From the NCBI RefSeq assembly GCF_032397745.1, contig NZ_CP135921.1, positions 3,770,501-3,834,500 of the forward strand: 64,000 nt of DNA, given 5' to 3'. Below are positions 54,151-62,681 of the stretch, in pieces. Source of the DNA: Bradyrhizobium prioriisuperbiae (lineage in GTDB: Bacteria; Pseudomonadota; Alphaproteobacteria; Rhizobiales; Xanthobacteraceae). The position numbers were made by a program, and so were the translations under genes. Below the pieces are notes generated by a model. The model did no database searches. It was not told the DNA's origin and worked only from the letters and a program-made list of their open reading frames with translations. Each line of letters begins with the position of its first letter. Position 1 is the first letter of the stretch.

Positions 54151-56991
54151 ATGTCTGCCGAGGTCAAGACGTCCGAGGTGAAGGCGCCCGGTGCGGGAAT
54201 GCCGGTCTATGACGAGACCCGCGGCGCGGGGTTCGAGGACACCCAGCTTCGCAACGACATCCGCCAGCTTGGCCGTATCCTGGGCGACACCGTCCGCGAC
54301 CAGGAGGGGGCGGCGGTGTTCGACCTGGTCGAGCGCATCCGGCAGACCTCGATCCGCTTCCACCGTGACGAGGACCAGGAAGCCAAGCGCGAGCTTGACG
54401 AGATCCTGAGCCGGATGTCGATCAGCGACACGGTGCGGATTGTCCGCGCCTTCAGCTATTTCTCCCATCTCGCCAATATCGCCGAAGACCAGAACCACAT
54501 CCGCCAGAACCGCTCCCGCATCCTGGCCGGGCAGTTGCCGGAGGCCTCGACGATGGCCGGCGCGGTCGCCCGTGCCCGCAAGGCCGGCATCGGCGCCGAG
54601 CGGCTGCGGCAATTCTTCGATGAGGCCCTGGTCAGCCCGGTGCTGACGGCCCATCCGACCGAAGTCCGCCGCAAGAGCACCATCGATCGGGAAATGGAGA
54701 TCGCGGCGCTGCTGGACCACAACGAGCGCACCCGGATGACCGCGGATGAGCGGCGCGACAGCGAGGAGCAACTGCGCCGCGCCGTGCTGACGCTGTGGCA
54801 GACCAACCTGCTGCGCCGGACCAAGCTGACCGTGCTGGACGAAGTTGCGAACGGCTTGTCGTTCTACGATTACACGTTCTTGCGGGAATTGCCCCGGCTG
54901 CACTGCGCCCTCGAAGACCGGCTGCAGGCGGAGGAAATGGCGAACCGGGATGTCGCCGAGAACGCGCTGGAGCATGATGAGCTGGCCTCGTTCGTGCGGG
55001 TCGGCAGCTGGATCGGTGGCGACCGCGACGGCAATCCCTTCGTCACCGCCGATGTGCTGCGCGACACCACCCGCATGCAGAGCACCCGGATCCTGCGGTT
55101 CTATCTCGACGAGCTGCATCAGCTCGGCGCCGAACTGTCGCTGGCGTCGCAACTGGTCGAGCTGTCCGAGGAGCTGCAGGCGCTGGCGAAACAGTCGCCG
55201 GATGCTTCGCCCCATCGCCGCGGCGAACCCTATCGACTGGCGATATCAGGCATCTATGCCCGCCTTGCCGCCACCGCGATGAAGCTCGACGGCATCGATT
55301 CCGATCGCCGCCCGGTCGGCAAGGCTGCGGCCTATGACGGCGTGGCGGATTTCCGCGCCGATCTCGATGTCATCCATCGTTCGCTGCTTGCGAATAATTC
55401 CGCCGTCATCGCCCGGGGACGGCTGCGCCAGCTGCGCCGCGCGGTGGATTGTTTCGGCTTCTATCTCGCCAGCCTCGACATCCGCCAGAACTCCGCCGTG
55501 CACGAGCGCACCTTGATCGAACTGTTCGATGCGGCGATGCCTGAGGTCGGCTATCGCGACCTCGATGAGGACGCCCGCATCGACCTCTTGGCCCGCGAAC
55601 TCGCCACGGTGCGGCCGCTGGTGTCGCCGTTCGTCGCTTATGGCGAGGAGACCCGCGGTGAACTGGCATTGCTGCACGCCGTCGCCGACGCGCAAAAGCT
55701 GCTTGGCGACAAAGCCATCACCCAGTGCATCGTGTCGATGACCGAAGGCGTCTCGGATCTGCTGGAAATTGCGGTGCTGCTGAAGGAGTCCGGCATCATC
55801 GATCCCTCGGGAGCAAGCCGCATCAATGTGGTGCCGCTGTTCGAAACAATTAAAGACCTGCAGCACTGCGCCGAGATCATGGACCGGCTGCTGTCGCTGC
55901 CGGTCTATCGCAAGCTGGTCGACAGCCGCGGCGGTGTCCAGGAAGTGATGCTGGGGTATTCCGACAGCAACAAGGATGGCGGCTTCGTCACCTCCGGCTG
56001 GGAGCTCTACAAGGCCGAGATCAGTCTCATTGAAGTGTTCAAGCGTCACGGCGTGCGGCTGCGGCTGTTCCATGGCCGCGGCGGTTCGGTCGGCCGCGGC
56101 GGCGGGCCGAGCTACGATGCCATCATCGCCCAGCCGGGCGGCGCGGTGAACGGCCAGATCCGCATCACCGAGCAGGGCGAAATCATCTCCAGCAAATACT
56201 CCAATGCGGAAGTCGGCCGCCGCAACCTGGAAATCCTGGTTGCGGCGACGCTGGAAGCCAGCCTGATCCAGCCGCAGCAGGCTGCGCCGCGCGAAGATTA
56301 TCTGGTCGCCATGGAAGAGCTGTCGTCGCTCGCCTTCGCGGCCTATCGCAATCTCGTGTACGAGACCGAAGGCTTCACCGATTATTTCTGGGAATCCACC
56401 GTGATCTCGGAAATCTCCGGCCTCAACATCGGCAGCCGGCCGGCCTCGCGCAAGCAGACCCGCCGCATCGAGGACCTGCGCGCGATTCCCTGGGTGTTCA
56501 GCTGGGCGCAATGCCGCCTGATGCTGCCGGGCTGGTTCGGCTTCGGTACCGCCGTGGAGACCTGGATCAAGCAGCACCCCGACAAGGGCATTGAACTGCT
56601 GCAGGAGCTCTATCGCGAGTGGCCGTTCTTCCGCACGTTGCTGTCGAACATGGACATGGTGCTCTCAAAGAGCAGCATTGCCATCGCCTCGCGTTATGCG
56701 GAGCTCGTCACCGACAAGAAGCTGCGCGACACCATCTTCCAGCGCATCCGCACCGAGTGGCAGACCTCGATCCGCCTGTTGCTGCAGATCATGGAGCAGG
56801 ACCGCCTGCTGCAAGGCAACCCGCTGCTGGAACGCTCCATCCGCAACCGCTTTCCTTATCTCGACCCGTTGAACCACACCCAGGTCGAGCTGCTGAAAGC
56901 CCACCGAGCCGAGAATGCCGACGAGCAAGTGCTGCGCGGCGTGCAGATCACGATCAATGGAATTTCGGCGGGGTTGAGGAATAGCGGGTGA
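54151..56991 (+). CDS. ppc: phosphoenolpyruvate carboxylase
   Basis: A 946-residue enzyme making oxaloacetate from PEP and bicarbonate, the main anaplerotic step in many alphaproteobacteria. The catalytic His is H168 in [13 protein letters not shown]; the second key region is [11 protein letters not shown], and the glycine loop [19 protein letters not shown]. The C-terminal [11 protein letters not shown] is the usual end. GGAAGGGATGG before the ATG at 54151 is a good ribosome-binding site. Full length. Confidence 0.95.
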   Translation: MSAEVKTSEVKAPGAGMPVYDETRGAGFEDTQLRNDIRQLGRILGDTVRDQEGAAVFDLVERIRQTSIRFHRDEDQEAKRELDEILSRMSISDTVRIVRAFSYFSHLANIAEDQNHIRQNRSRILAGQLPEASTMAGAVARARKAGIGAERLRQFFDEALVSPVLTAHPTEVRRKSTIDREMEIAALLDHNERTRMTADERRDSEEQLRRAVLTLWQTNLLRRTKLTVLDEVANGLSFYDYTFLRELPRLHCALEDRLQAEEMANRDVAENALEHDELASFVRVGSWIGGDRDGNPFVTADVLRDTTRMQSTRILRFYLDELHQLGAELSLASQLVELSEELQALAKQSPDASPHRRGEPYRLAISGIYARLAATAMKLDGIDSDRRPVGKAAAYDGVADFRADLDVIHRSLLANNSAVIARGRLRQLRRAVDCFGFYLASLDIRQNSAVHERTLIELFDAAMPEVGYRDLDEDARIDLLARELATVRPLVSPFVAYGEETRGELALLHAVADAQKLLGDKAITQCIVSMTEGVSDLLEIAVLLKESGIIDPSGASRINVVPLFETIKDLQHCAEIMDRLLSLPVYRKLVDSRGGVQEVMLGYSDSNKDGGFVTSGWELYKAEISLIEVFKRHGVRLRLFHGRGGSVGRGGGPSYDAIIAQPGGAVNGQIRITEQGEIISSKYSNAEVGRRNLEILVAATLEASLIQPQQAAPREDYLVAMEELSSLAFAAYRNLVYETEGFTDYFWESTVISEISGLNIGSRPASRKQTRRIEDLRAIPWVFSWAQCRLMLPGWFGFGTAVETWIKQHPDKGIELLQELYREWPFFRTLLSNMDMVLSKSSIAIASRYAELVTDKKLRDTIFQRIRTEWQTSIRLLLQIMEQDRLLQGNPLLERSIRNRFPYLDPLNHTQVELLKAHRAENADEQVLRGVQITINGISAGLRNSG

Positions 56992-57020
56992 TCTTCAAAC
57001 TCGGAGATCATTATTTTTTC

Positions 57021-57110
57021 CGTCATGCCCGCACTTGGTGCGGGCATCCACGCCTTTACAGCATTACCAAAAGAAAGACATGGATGGCCGGGACAAGCCC
57101 GGCCATGACG
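57021..57110. repeat. 90-bp palindromic repeat between ppc and the RraA-like gene
   Basis: An outer 7-bp inverted repeat (CGTCATG/CATGACG) bounds two perfect hairpins: a 10-bp stem at 57025-57047 and a 9-bp stem at 57084-57106. It lies between convergent genes and may stop transcription from both. Confidence 0.6.
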
Positions 57111-57124
57111 AAAAACAGCGAACG

Positions 57125-57856
57125 CTAAATCGCCCCTGAGCCCGACCCCGTATCCCCCAGCGTCGCCTTGAAGCGTTTCAGCGTCTCTTCGTTCGGCGGA
57201 TAGGTGCCGCGCAGCGGCGCGCCCTTACGGATTTCGTCGAGCACGAAGCTCTCCAGCTTGTCCTGGTTGAAGCCCTCCAGCGCCACCTCATCGGCGATGC
57301 CGCGCGGCAGCACGATCACGCCGTCGCCATCGCCCACCATGATGTCGCCGGGGAAAACGGGGGCGGTGCCGCAGCCGATCGGCACGTTGAGGTCGACGGC
57401 GTGATGCCGGGTCAGGTTGGTCGGCGCGGAGCGGGCCGCGCAGTAGGTCGGCATATCGAGCTCGGCGATCTCGTCGGCATCGCGCAGGCCGCCGTCGGTG
57501 ACGATGCCGGCGCAGCCCCGGATCATGGCGCGGGTGGCAAGAATGCCGCCGGCGGATGCGGCGGAATGATCGCCCCGGCAATCCATCACCAGCACATGGC
57601 CCGGGGGCACCGTCTCGATCGCCTTGCGTTGCGGGTGCTCGGGATCACGGAACACCTCGATGGTGTCGATATCTTCGCGCGCGGGAATGTAGCGCAGGGT
57701 GAAGGCCGGGCCGACCATCTTCAGCGGCCGGCTGGTGAGCCGCGGCACGCCCTGGATGAATTGTGAACGCAGGCCGCGCTTGAACAGGATGGTGGCCAGT
57801 GTTGCAGTGGAGACCACCATCAGGCGGTCACGGGTCTCGGAAGACAATTCGGTCAT
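57125..57856 (-). CDS. RraA-family protein, HMG/CHA-aldolase-like
   Basis: A 243-residue protein of the RraA/4-hydroxy-4-methyl-2-oxoglutarate aldolase family. The family segment is GGILATRAMIRGCAGIVTDG followed by LRDADEI, with the Arg and Asp of the divalent-metal and oxyanion site. An acid-rich IETVPPGHVLVMDCRGDHS precedes it. The family cleaves 4-hydroxy-4-substituted 2-oxoacids to pyruvate plus a 2-oxoacid, or inhibits RNase E. Catabolic neighbours favour the aldolase role. Its ATG overlaps the stop of a small upstream gene. Confidence 0.85.
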   Translation of the reverse strand: MTELSSETRDRLMVVSTATLATILFKRGLRSQFIQGVPRLTSRPLKMVGPAFTLRYIPAREDIDTIEVFRDPEHPQRKAIETVPPGHVLVMDCRGDHSAASAGGILATRAMIRGCAGIVTDGGLRDADEIAELDMPTYCAARSAPTNLTRHHAVDLNVPIGCGTAPVFPGDIMVGDGDGVIVLPRGIADEVALEGFNQDKLESFVLDEIRKGAPLRGTYPPNEETLKRFKATLGDTGSGSGAI

Positions 57857-58107
57857 GGTGCGTCCTTGGCGTCGGCGATGGTGGTGCGAAGCAGATCGCT
57901 CGCGATCAGGTTTCGGTAAAAAAAACTCGGCCTGTTTGGCGGCGTGATGCGTTGCGAACAGCGGGGTCTCGCGCAGCGCCGCGAGGGTGGTCTCATCCTG
58001 CGCGTCGAGGCGGGCGGTGGCAATGGCGGACGCGCGCCGCCGTCCAGGTCATGGCCGCCGAGAGCGACACGCAAGAGCCGCAGGCCGGCGAGATCGTAAG
58101 ACTGCAT
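57853..58107 (-). pseudogene. small gene with two compensating frameshifts upstream of the RraA-like gene
   Basis: The frame from the ATG at 58107 opens MQSYDLAGLRLLRVALGGHD, then turns into Arg/Pro-rich text, and ends FFYRNLIASDLLRTTIADA at a stop that overlaps the next start (ATGA). A second frame in the middle reads ASAIATARLDAQDETTLAAL, then RETPLFATHHAAKQAEF, like a normal protein. One base lost in the GC-rich run at 58027-58043 and one gained in the A8 run at 57918-57925 would join all three parts into a protein of about 84 residues. It is a decayed gene or a sequence error. Function unknown; co-transcribed with the aldolase. Confidence 0.55.
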
Positions 58108-58331
58108 GGTTGTCTCACCCCTTGATCGAAGAACTGGTGTCATCACCAACACGTCCGGCTGCCACAAGGCGCCCCCAAAGCATCTTTACAACATTGAGCC
58201 GAACAGTTTCCCTCCCCAGGTCGCCCTGATCACGGGACGGTACAGTTCAAGCTGTTATCCGGCCTTTGGAGTGTTGCTACAAACTGTAAGTAAAGTTGTA
58301 AATATGTTAGATTTGCGTCCCGGGCGGAACC

Positions 58332-59060
58332 ATGCGTGGATCTGATAACAGCAACATGATGAGTCGACGGACGATGACCGCCCGGGTGAAGCTGAGCGAC
58401 AAAGCCTATGAATACATCCTCAGCCAGATCATCAGCGGCGCTTACCCCGTCGACAGCCGGCTGCCGACCGAGACCGATCTCGCCGACAAGCTCGGCGTCT
58501 CCCGGCCGATCGTGCGCGAGGCACTGCTGCGGCTGCGCGACGACGGCGTGATCGCCTCGCGCCAGGGATCGGGCTCCTATGTGCTGCGCCGGCCGGCCAA
58601 GGATGTCGGCATGTTCTCGCCGGTCGGCAGCATTGCCGATATCCAGCGCTGCTTCGTGTTTCGCGTCGCGGTCGAGGGCGAGATCGCTGCGATCGCGGCG
58701 CGGATGCGCGACCCCGATGGCATGACGCGGCTGCGCGGGGCGTTCGCCGCACTCGAAATCATCACCGAGCAGGGCAAACTTGGCGTGGAGGAGGACGTCG
58801 CATTTCACCGCGCCGTGGCCGAGGCCACCGGCAATCATTTCTTTGTCGCGACCCTGCAAAGCCTGCACGACCAGATCGCCGCCGGGATGAACCTCAACCG
58901 CAATCTGTCGCTGATCCAGCCGCGCAGCCGCTTGCTGATGGTCCAGGTCGAGCACAAGGCGATCGTCGATGCCATCGAGGCCGGTGACGAAGCCGGCGCG
59001 CGCACCGCCATGCACACACATCTGGAATGCGCCCGGCGCCGGATATTCGAAGGCGGCTGA
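58332..59060 (+). CDS. GntR/FadR-family transcriptional regulator (FCD domain)
   Basis: About 242 residues. The N-terminal winged helix has [20 protein letters not shown] and [20 protein letters not shown]. The C-terminal FCD helical domain shows [20 protein letters not shown] and [20 protein letters not shown], with the Asp/His residues that bind metal and ligand. It is divergent from the RraA-like operon and is followed at once by the DHDPS-like gene, so it may control both. Starts at 58332, 58356, 58359 or 58374 are possible. Confidence 0.87.
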   Translation: MRGSDNSNMMSRRTMTARVKLSDKAYEYILSQIISGAYPVDSRLPTETDLADKLGVSRPIVREALLRLRDDGVIASRQGSGSYVLRRPAKDVGMFSPVGSIADIQRCFVFRVAVEGEIAAIAARMRDPDGMTRLRGAFAALEIITEQGKLGVEEDVAFHRAVAEATGNHFFVATLQSLHDQIAAGMNLNRNLSLIQPRSRLLMVQVEHKAIVDAIEAGDEAGARTAMHTHLECARRRIFEGG

Positions 59061-59128
59061 ACGATCATCTTTGGTGTATAGCCGATAGATGTTCCCTTTT
59101 GGACTTTCACTCGCAGCATCGAGGCATC

Positions 59129-60013
59129 ATGTCGGCATCCGCGGATCTTCACGGCGTCTTCCCTTATCTCGTATCGCCGATCGACGCCGGCGGGCAGATC
59201 CGCACCGATGTGCTGGGGCGGCTCTGTGACGATCTGATCAAGGCCGGCGTGCACGGCCTGACGCCGCTGGGCTCGACCGGCGAGTTCGCCTATCTCAATG
59301 CGGCGCAGCGCACCGCGGTGGTGAAAACCACCATCGAAGCCTCCGCGCGGCGCGTGCCTGTGGTGGCCGGCGTGGCGTCGACCTCGACGGCGGATGCGGT
59401 GGCGCAGGCCAGGGCTTATCAGCAGCTCGGCGCCGACGGCATCCTGGCCATCCTGGAAGCGTATTTCCCGGTCAGCGATGCGCAGGTCGAAAGCTACTTC
59501 CGTGCCATCGCCGACGCCGTGGATATTCCGGTTGTCATGTACACCAATCCGCAATTCCAGCGCTCCGACCTGACGCTCGATGTCATCGAACGGCTCGCCC
59601 AGCATCCGCGCATCGGCTACATCAAGGATGCCTCCACCAACACCGGCCGGCTGCTGTCGATCCTCAACCGCTGCGGCGACGCCATTCGGGTGTTCGCCGC
59701 ATCCGCGCATATTCCCGCCGCCGTGATGCTGATCGGCGGTGTCGGCTGGATGGCCGGCCCGGCCTGCGTGGTGCCGCAGCAGAGCGTCGCTTTGTACGAC
59801 CTCTGCAAGGCCGGCCGCTGGGACCAGGCGCTGATCCAGCAGCGCAAGCTCTGGCGCATCAACGAAGCCTTCGCACGTTTTAATCTGGCCGCCTGCATCA
59901 AGGCCGGCCTCACCCTCCAGGGCTACGACGTCGGCGACCCCGTGCCGCCACAGGCGGCGCTGAGCGAGGCCGATCGCAAGGTGGTGCAGAAGTTGTTGGA
60001 GGAGTTGGCTTGA
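59129..60013 (+). CDS. dihydrodipicolinate synthase/N-acetylneuraminate lyase-family aldolase
   Basis: A 294-residue TIM barrel that cleaves or forms a pyruvate-linked carbon-carbon bond. The Schiff-base Lys is K166 in GYIKDAS, the catalytic Tyr Y138 in VVMYTNP, and the GSTGEF loop is in [18 protein letters not shown] lies just before the ATG at 59129. The neighbours (a GntR regulator, an RraA-like aldolase) point to catabolism, not lysine synthesis. The substrate is unknown. Confidence 0.86.
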   Translation: MSASADLHGVFPYLVSPIDAGGQIRTDVLGRLCDDLIKAGVHGLTPLGSTGEFAYLNAAQRTAVVKTTIEASARRVPVVAGVASTSTADAVAQARAYQQLGADGILAILEAYFPVSDAQVESYFRAIADAVDIPVVMYTNPQFQRSDLTLDVIERLAQHPRIGYIKDASTNTGRLLSILNRCGDAIRVFAASAHIPAAVMLIGGVGWMAGPACVVPQQSVALYDLCKAGRWDQALIQQRKLWRINEAFARFNLAACIKAGLTLQGYDVGDPVPPQAALSEADRKVVQKLLEELA

Positions 60014-60061
60014 GAATGATTTGGAAAAGCCAGTGTGAGCGCTGGCGCATCATCCCCACTC

Positions 60062-60154
60062 CGTCATTGCCGGGCTTGACCCGGTAATCCAGCTTATGCG
60101 CGGCAGGACTTCAGTGAAGAAAGCTGGATCACCGGGTCAAGCCCGGTGATGACG
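60062..60154. repeat. 93-bp palindromic repeat between the aldolase and lacI-type genes
   Basis: Two 34-nt arms (60062-60095 and 60121-60154) match with three mismatches and enclose 25 nt. The core arm is CCGGGCTTGACCCGG. It separates two convergent genes and is a strong bidirectional terminator candidate; the type occurs in many copies in related genomes, as I recall. Confidence 0.65.
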
Positions 60155-60179
60155 CTGAATATGGAGAAACGTCGTCTCC

Positions 60180-61271
60180 CTACGACGCCGCCAGATCCGC
60201 ATCGCTGCGCGCGACACTGCGAATCCTGGCCACCGAATCCCGCACCACCAGCTCCGGTGTCAGCACGATGCGGTTGGTTTCGATCGGCGTGTCGTTGATC
60301 ATGGCGATCAGGAGCTTCGCGGCCTGGATGCCGAGATCGGCGGTGGGGGTGTGGATGGTGGTCAGCGCCGGCGCGATCGCGTCCATGAACTGCATGTTGT
60401 TCATGCCGACTAGCGAAATCTGCGACGGACAGCGGATCTGGTTGGCCCGAAGATGACGAAGCGCGCCGACTGCCAGCATGTCGTTGGCGGCCGAAATCGC
60501 GGTGATGTCGGGATGCTCGCGCAGCAACTGCGCGCAGGCGGTCTCGCCATCCTCCACGGTGAATTCGGCGGCAAACACCACCGATGGCGAGACGCCATCC
60601 CCGGCGCGGGCGCGGCAGGCGCGGCGGAAGCCGCGGTAGCGATGATAGCCGGTCGAGACGTTTTGCGGGCCGGCGATATGGGCGATGCGGCGGTGGCCGT
60701 GGTCGGCGAGATGTGCCACCACGATTTCCATTGCCCTGGTGTCGTCGACCCGAACGCTCGGGATCAGCTCGGACTCGGCGGCGCGAAACACCGAGACGGT
60801 AGGGATGTTGGCCTCGACGCAGACATCGACATCGGGATCGTTGCGCGCGAAGGTCGCGATCGCGAGGCCTTCGACGCCCTGGCGGATGAAGCGCTCGATC
60901 AGCGCGCCCTGGCGTCCCGGATAGTTGTCGGTGTTGCCGACAATGGTGACATAGCCGATCTCGGCAAAGCAGTCCTCGATGGCGCGAACGATCGGAGGGT
61001 GAACCGGGTCGCCGAGATGCGACACGATCACGCCGATGGTGTGCGAGCGCTGGGTGCGCAGGCCGGACGCCAGCGCATTGGCGCGGTAGCCCATTTCCCT
61101 CACGCAGGTCTCGACGCGCTCGATCATCTCCGGCGAGATCAAATGGCGCTTTTCCGGATTGAGCGCACGCGACACCGTGGACCAATGCACGCCTGCGCGC
61201 TTCGCCACGTCGATGATGGTGACGCGTGCGGCGCGTTCAGGAACCGTCTTCGAAGGTGTCTTTCGAACCAT
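60180..61271 (-). CDS. LacI-family transcriptional regulator
   Basis: A 363-residue repressor-type protein. The N-terminal helix-turn-helix is TIIDVAKRAGVHWSTVSRAL with the hinge ANALASGLRTQRSHTIGVIV. The periplasmic-binding-protein-like core follows, with VSHLGDPVHPPIVRAIEDCF and DMLAVGALRHLRANQI. It is divergent from the maleylacetate reductase gene, its probable target. The ligand is unknown. Confidence 0.89.
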   Translation of the reverse strand: MVRKTPSKTVPERAARVTIIDVAKRAGVHWSTVSRALNPEKRHLISPEMIERVETCVREMGYRANALASGLRTQRSHTIGVIVSHLGDPVHPPIVRAIEDCFAEIGYVTIVGNTDNYPGRQGALIERFIRQGVEGLAIATFARNDPDVDVCVEANIPTVSVFRAAESELIPSVRVDDTRAMEIVVAHLADHGHRRIAHIAGPQNVSTGYHRYRGFRRACRARAGDGVSPSVVFAAEFTVEDGETACAQLLREHPDITAISAANDMLAVGALRHLRANQIRCPSQISLVGMNNMQFMDAIAPALTTIHTPTADLGIQAAKLLIAMINDTPIETNRIVLTPELVVRDSVARIRSVARSDADLAAS

Positions 61272-61597
61272 TCCGCGTCCCGGTGAGTCTCAGTCCGTGA
61301 ACCTACCCGAACTCGCCGGCAATGGCACGCGATGTTGATCCGGATGACGGACAAAGAAACCCAAGGTTTCGAAATTGAGGCTTGGAAAATTCGCCGGGTC
61401 GTGATCCCAGCGTATCGTCGAAAACCCCTGCAAACACCGATTGACAAACGTGTGCATAAAAACTAACAGTGCAGGCGGGGAAACATGACCGTGCCGCGCG
61501 GCTGGCTTCAACTGGCCGTGACGGCATCGCTCATGCGCGGAAAAATCGCGCGCCGCGATCGATGGCGTGCATAATGCAAGCGCGGACCAAGGAGTAG
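61272..61597. other. 326-bp divergent region between the LacI-type and maleylacetate reductase genes
   Basis: It contains TTGACA at 61441-61446, a possible -35 box with a weak -10 near 61464, and the near-perfect palindrome TGCATAATGCA at 61568-61578, 20 bp before the reductase start. The palindrome may be the operator of the divergent LacI-type protein. No gene is seen. Confidence 0.45.
61568..61578. promoter_or_regulatory. candidate operator palindrome
   Basis: TGCATAATGCA is a palindrome apart from its central base, 20 bp before the maleylacetate reductase start. Position fits repression by the divergent LacI-type regulator. It is a short site and could be coincidental. Confidence 0.3.
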
Positions 61598-62674
61598 ATG
61601 ATGGACCGGTTCGTCTATCAGTCGGCACCCATGCGGGTGGTCTTCGGGACGGGGACGCTGGCGGAATTGCCGGCGGAGCTCGAGCGTCTGTCGATCAGTC
61701 GCGCGCTGGTTCTGACCACGCCGCCTCAGGAAAAACAGGGACACGACATCGCGGCGCTGCTTGGCGCGCGCGCCGCCGGCATATTCTCCGGCGCCACCAT
61801 GCACACGCCGGTCGACGTGACTGAGCTGGCGATGGCGCAGGTCAAGGCGCTCAATGCCGACGGCGTGGTTGCGGTCGGCGGCGGCTCCACCACCGGGCTT
61901 GGCAAGGCGATCGCGTTGCGCACCGATTTGCCGCAGGTGGTGGTGCCCACCAGTTATGCCGGCTCGGAGATGACGCCGATCCTGGGCGAGACCCGCGACG
62001 GCCTCAAGACCACGCAGTCGAGCCCGAAAATCCTGCCCGAGACCGTGGTCTATGACGTGGACCTCACCATGTCGTTGCCGCCGGGCATGACCGCGACCTC
62101 CGGCATGAACGCGATCGCGCATGCGGTCGAGGCGCTCTACGCCCGCGAAAAGAATCCGATCATCTCATTGATGGCGGAAGAGGCCATTCGCGCACTGGCG
62201 ACGGCCCTGCCTGTGATCGTTGCAACACCGGGCGATCGCGAGGCGCGCTCCGGTGCGCTGTATGGCGCCTGGCTGGCCGGGACGTGCCTGGGCGCAGTCG
62301 GCATGGCACTGCATCACAAGCTTTGCCACACCCTCGGCGGCACCTTCGATCTGCCGCATGCGGAAACCCACACCATCGTGCTGCCTCACGCGATGGCCTA
62401 CAACGCGCCCGCGGTGCCGGAGGTCGCGGCGCGCATCGCGCGGGCGCTCGGCACCAGCGATGCAGCGCAGGGACTTTACGATCTGGCGCGCCGTCTTCAT
62501 GCGAAGCTCGCCTTGAAGGACATCGGCATGCCGGAGAGCGGCATCGACAGGGCCGCCGACCTCGCTGTGACCAATGCCTACTGGAATCCGCGGCCGCTGG
62601 AGCGCGGCGCGATCCGCGACTTGATCGCGCGGGCCTTCGCGGGCGAGGCGCCCGTCACCGTGCCGCTGGCATGA
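61598..62674 (+). CDS. maleylacetate reductase
   Basis: A 358-residue iron-alcohol-dehydrogenase-fold enzyme that reduces maleylacetate to 3-oxoadipate with NAD(P)H, a late step of resorcinol, hydroxyquinol and chloroaromatic breakdown. The N-terminal FVYQSAPMRVVFGTGTLAEL, the nucleotide-binding VVAVGGGSTTGLGKAIALRT, and the His-rich GMALHHKLCHTLGGTFDLPH are diagnostic. AAGGAG precedes ATGATG. No hydroxyquinol dioxygenase is in the window. The next gene starts 8 bp after its stop. Confidence 0.9.
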   Translation: MMDRFVYQSAPMRVVFGTGTLAELPAELERLSISRALVLTTPPQEKQGHDIAALLGARAAGIFSGATMHTPVDVTELAMAQVKALNADGVVAVGGGSTTGLGKAIALRTDLPQVVVPTSYAGSEMTPILGETRDGLKTTQSSPKILPETVVYDVDLTMSLPPGMTATSGMNAIAHAVEALYAREKNPIISLMAEEAIRALATALPVIVATPGDREARSGALYGAWLAGTCLGAVGMALHHKLCHTLGGTFDLPHAETHTIVLPHAMAYNAPAVPEVAARIARALGTSDAAQGLYDLARRLHAKLALKDIGMPESGIDRAADLAVTNAYWNPRPLERGAIRDLIARAFAGEAPVTVPLA

Positions 62675-62681
62675 GCGTCCC

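Noticed and set aside
57853..58167. Straight reading of the 104-codon frame as an intact protein
   Set aside because: The middle third is Arg/Pro-rich while another frame there reads as a normal protein, so an indel pair is the better explanation.
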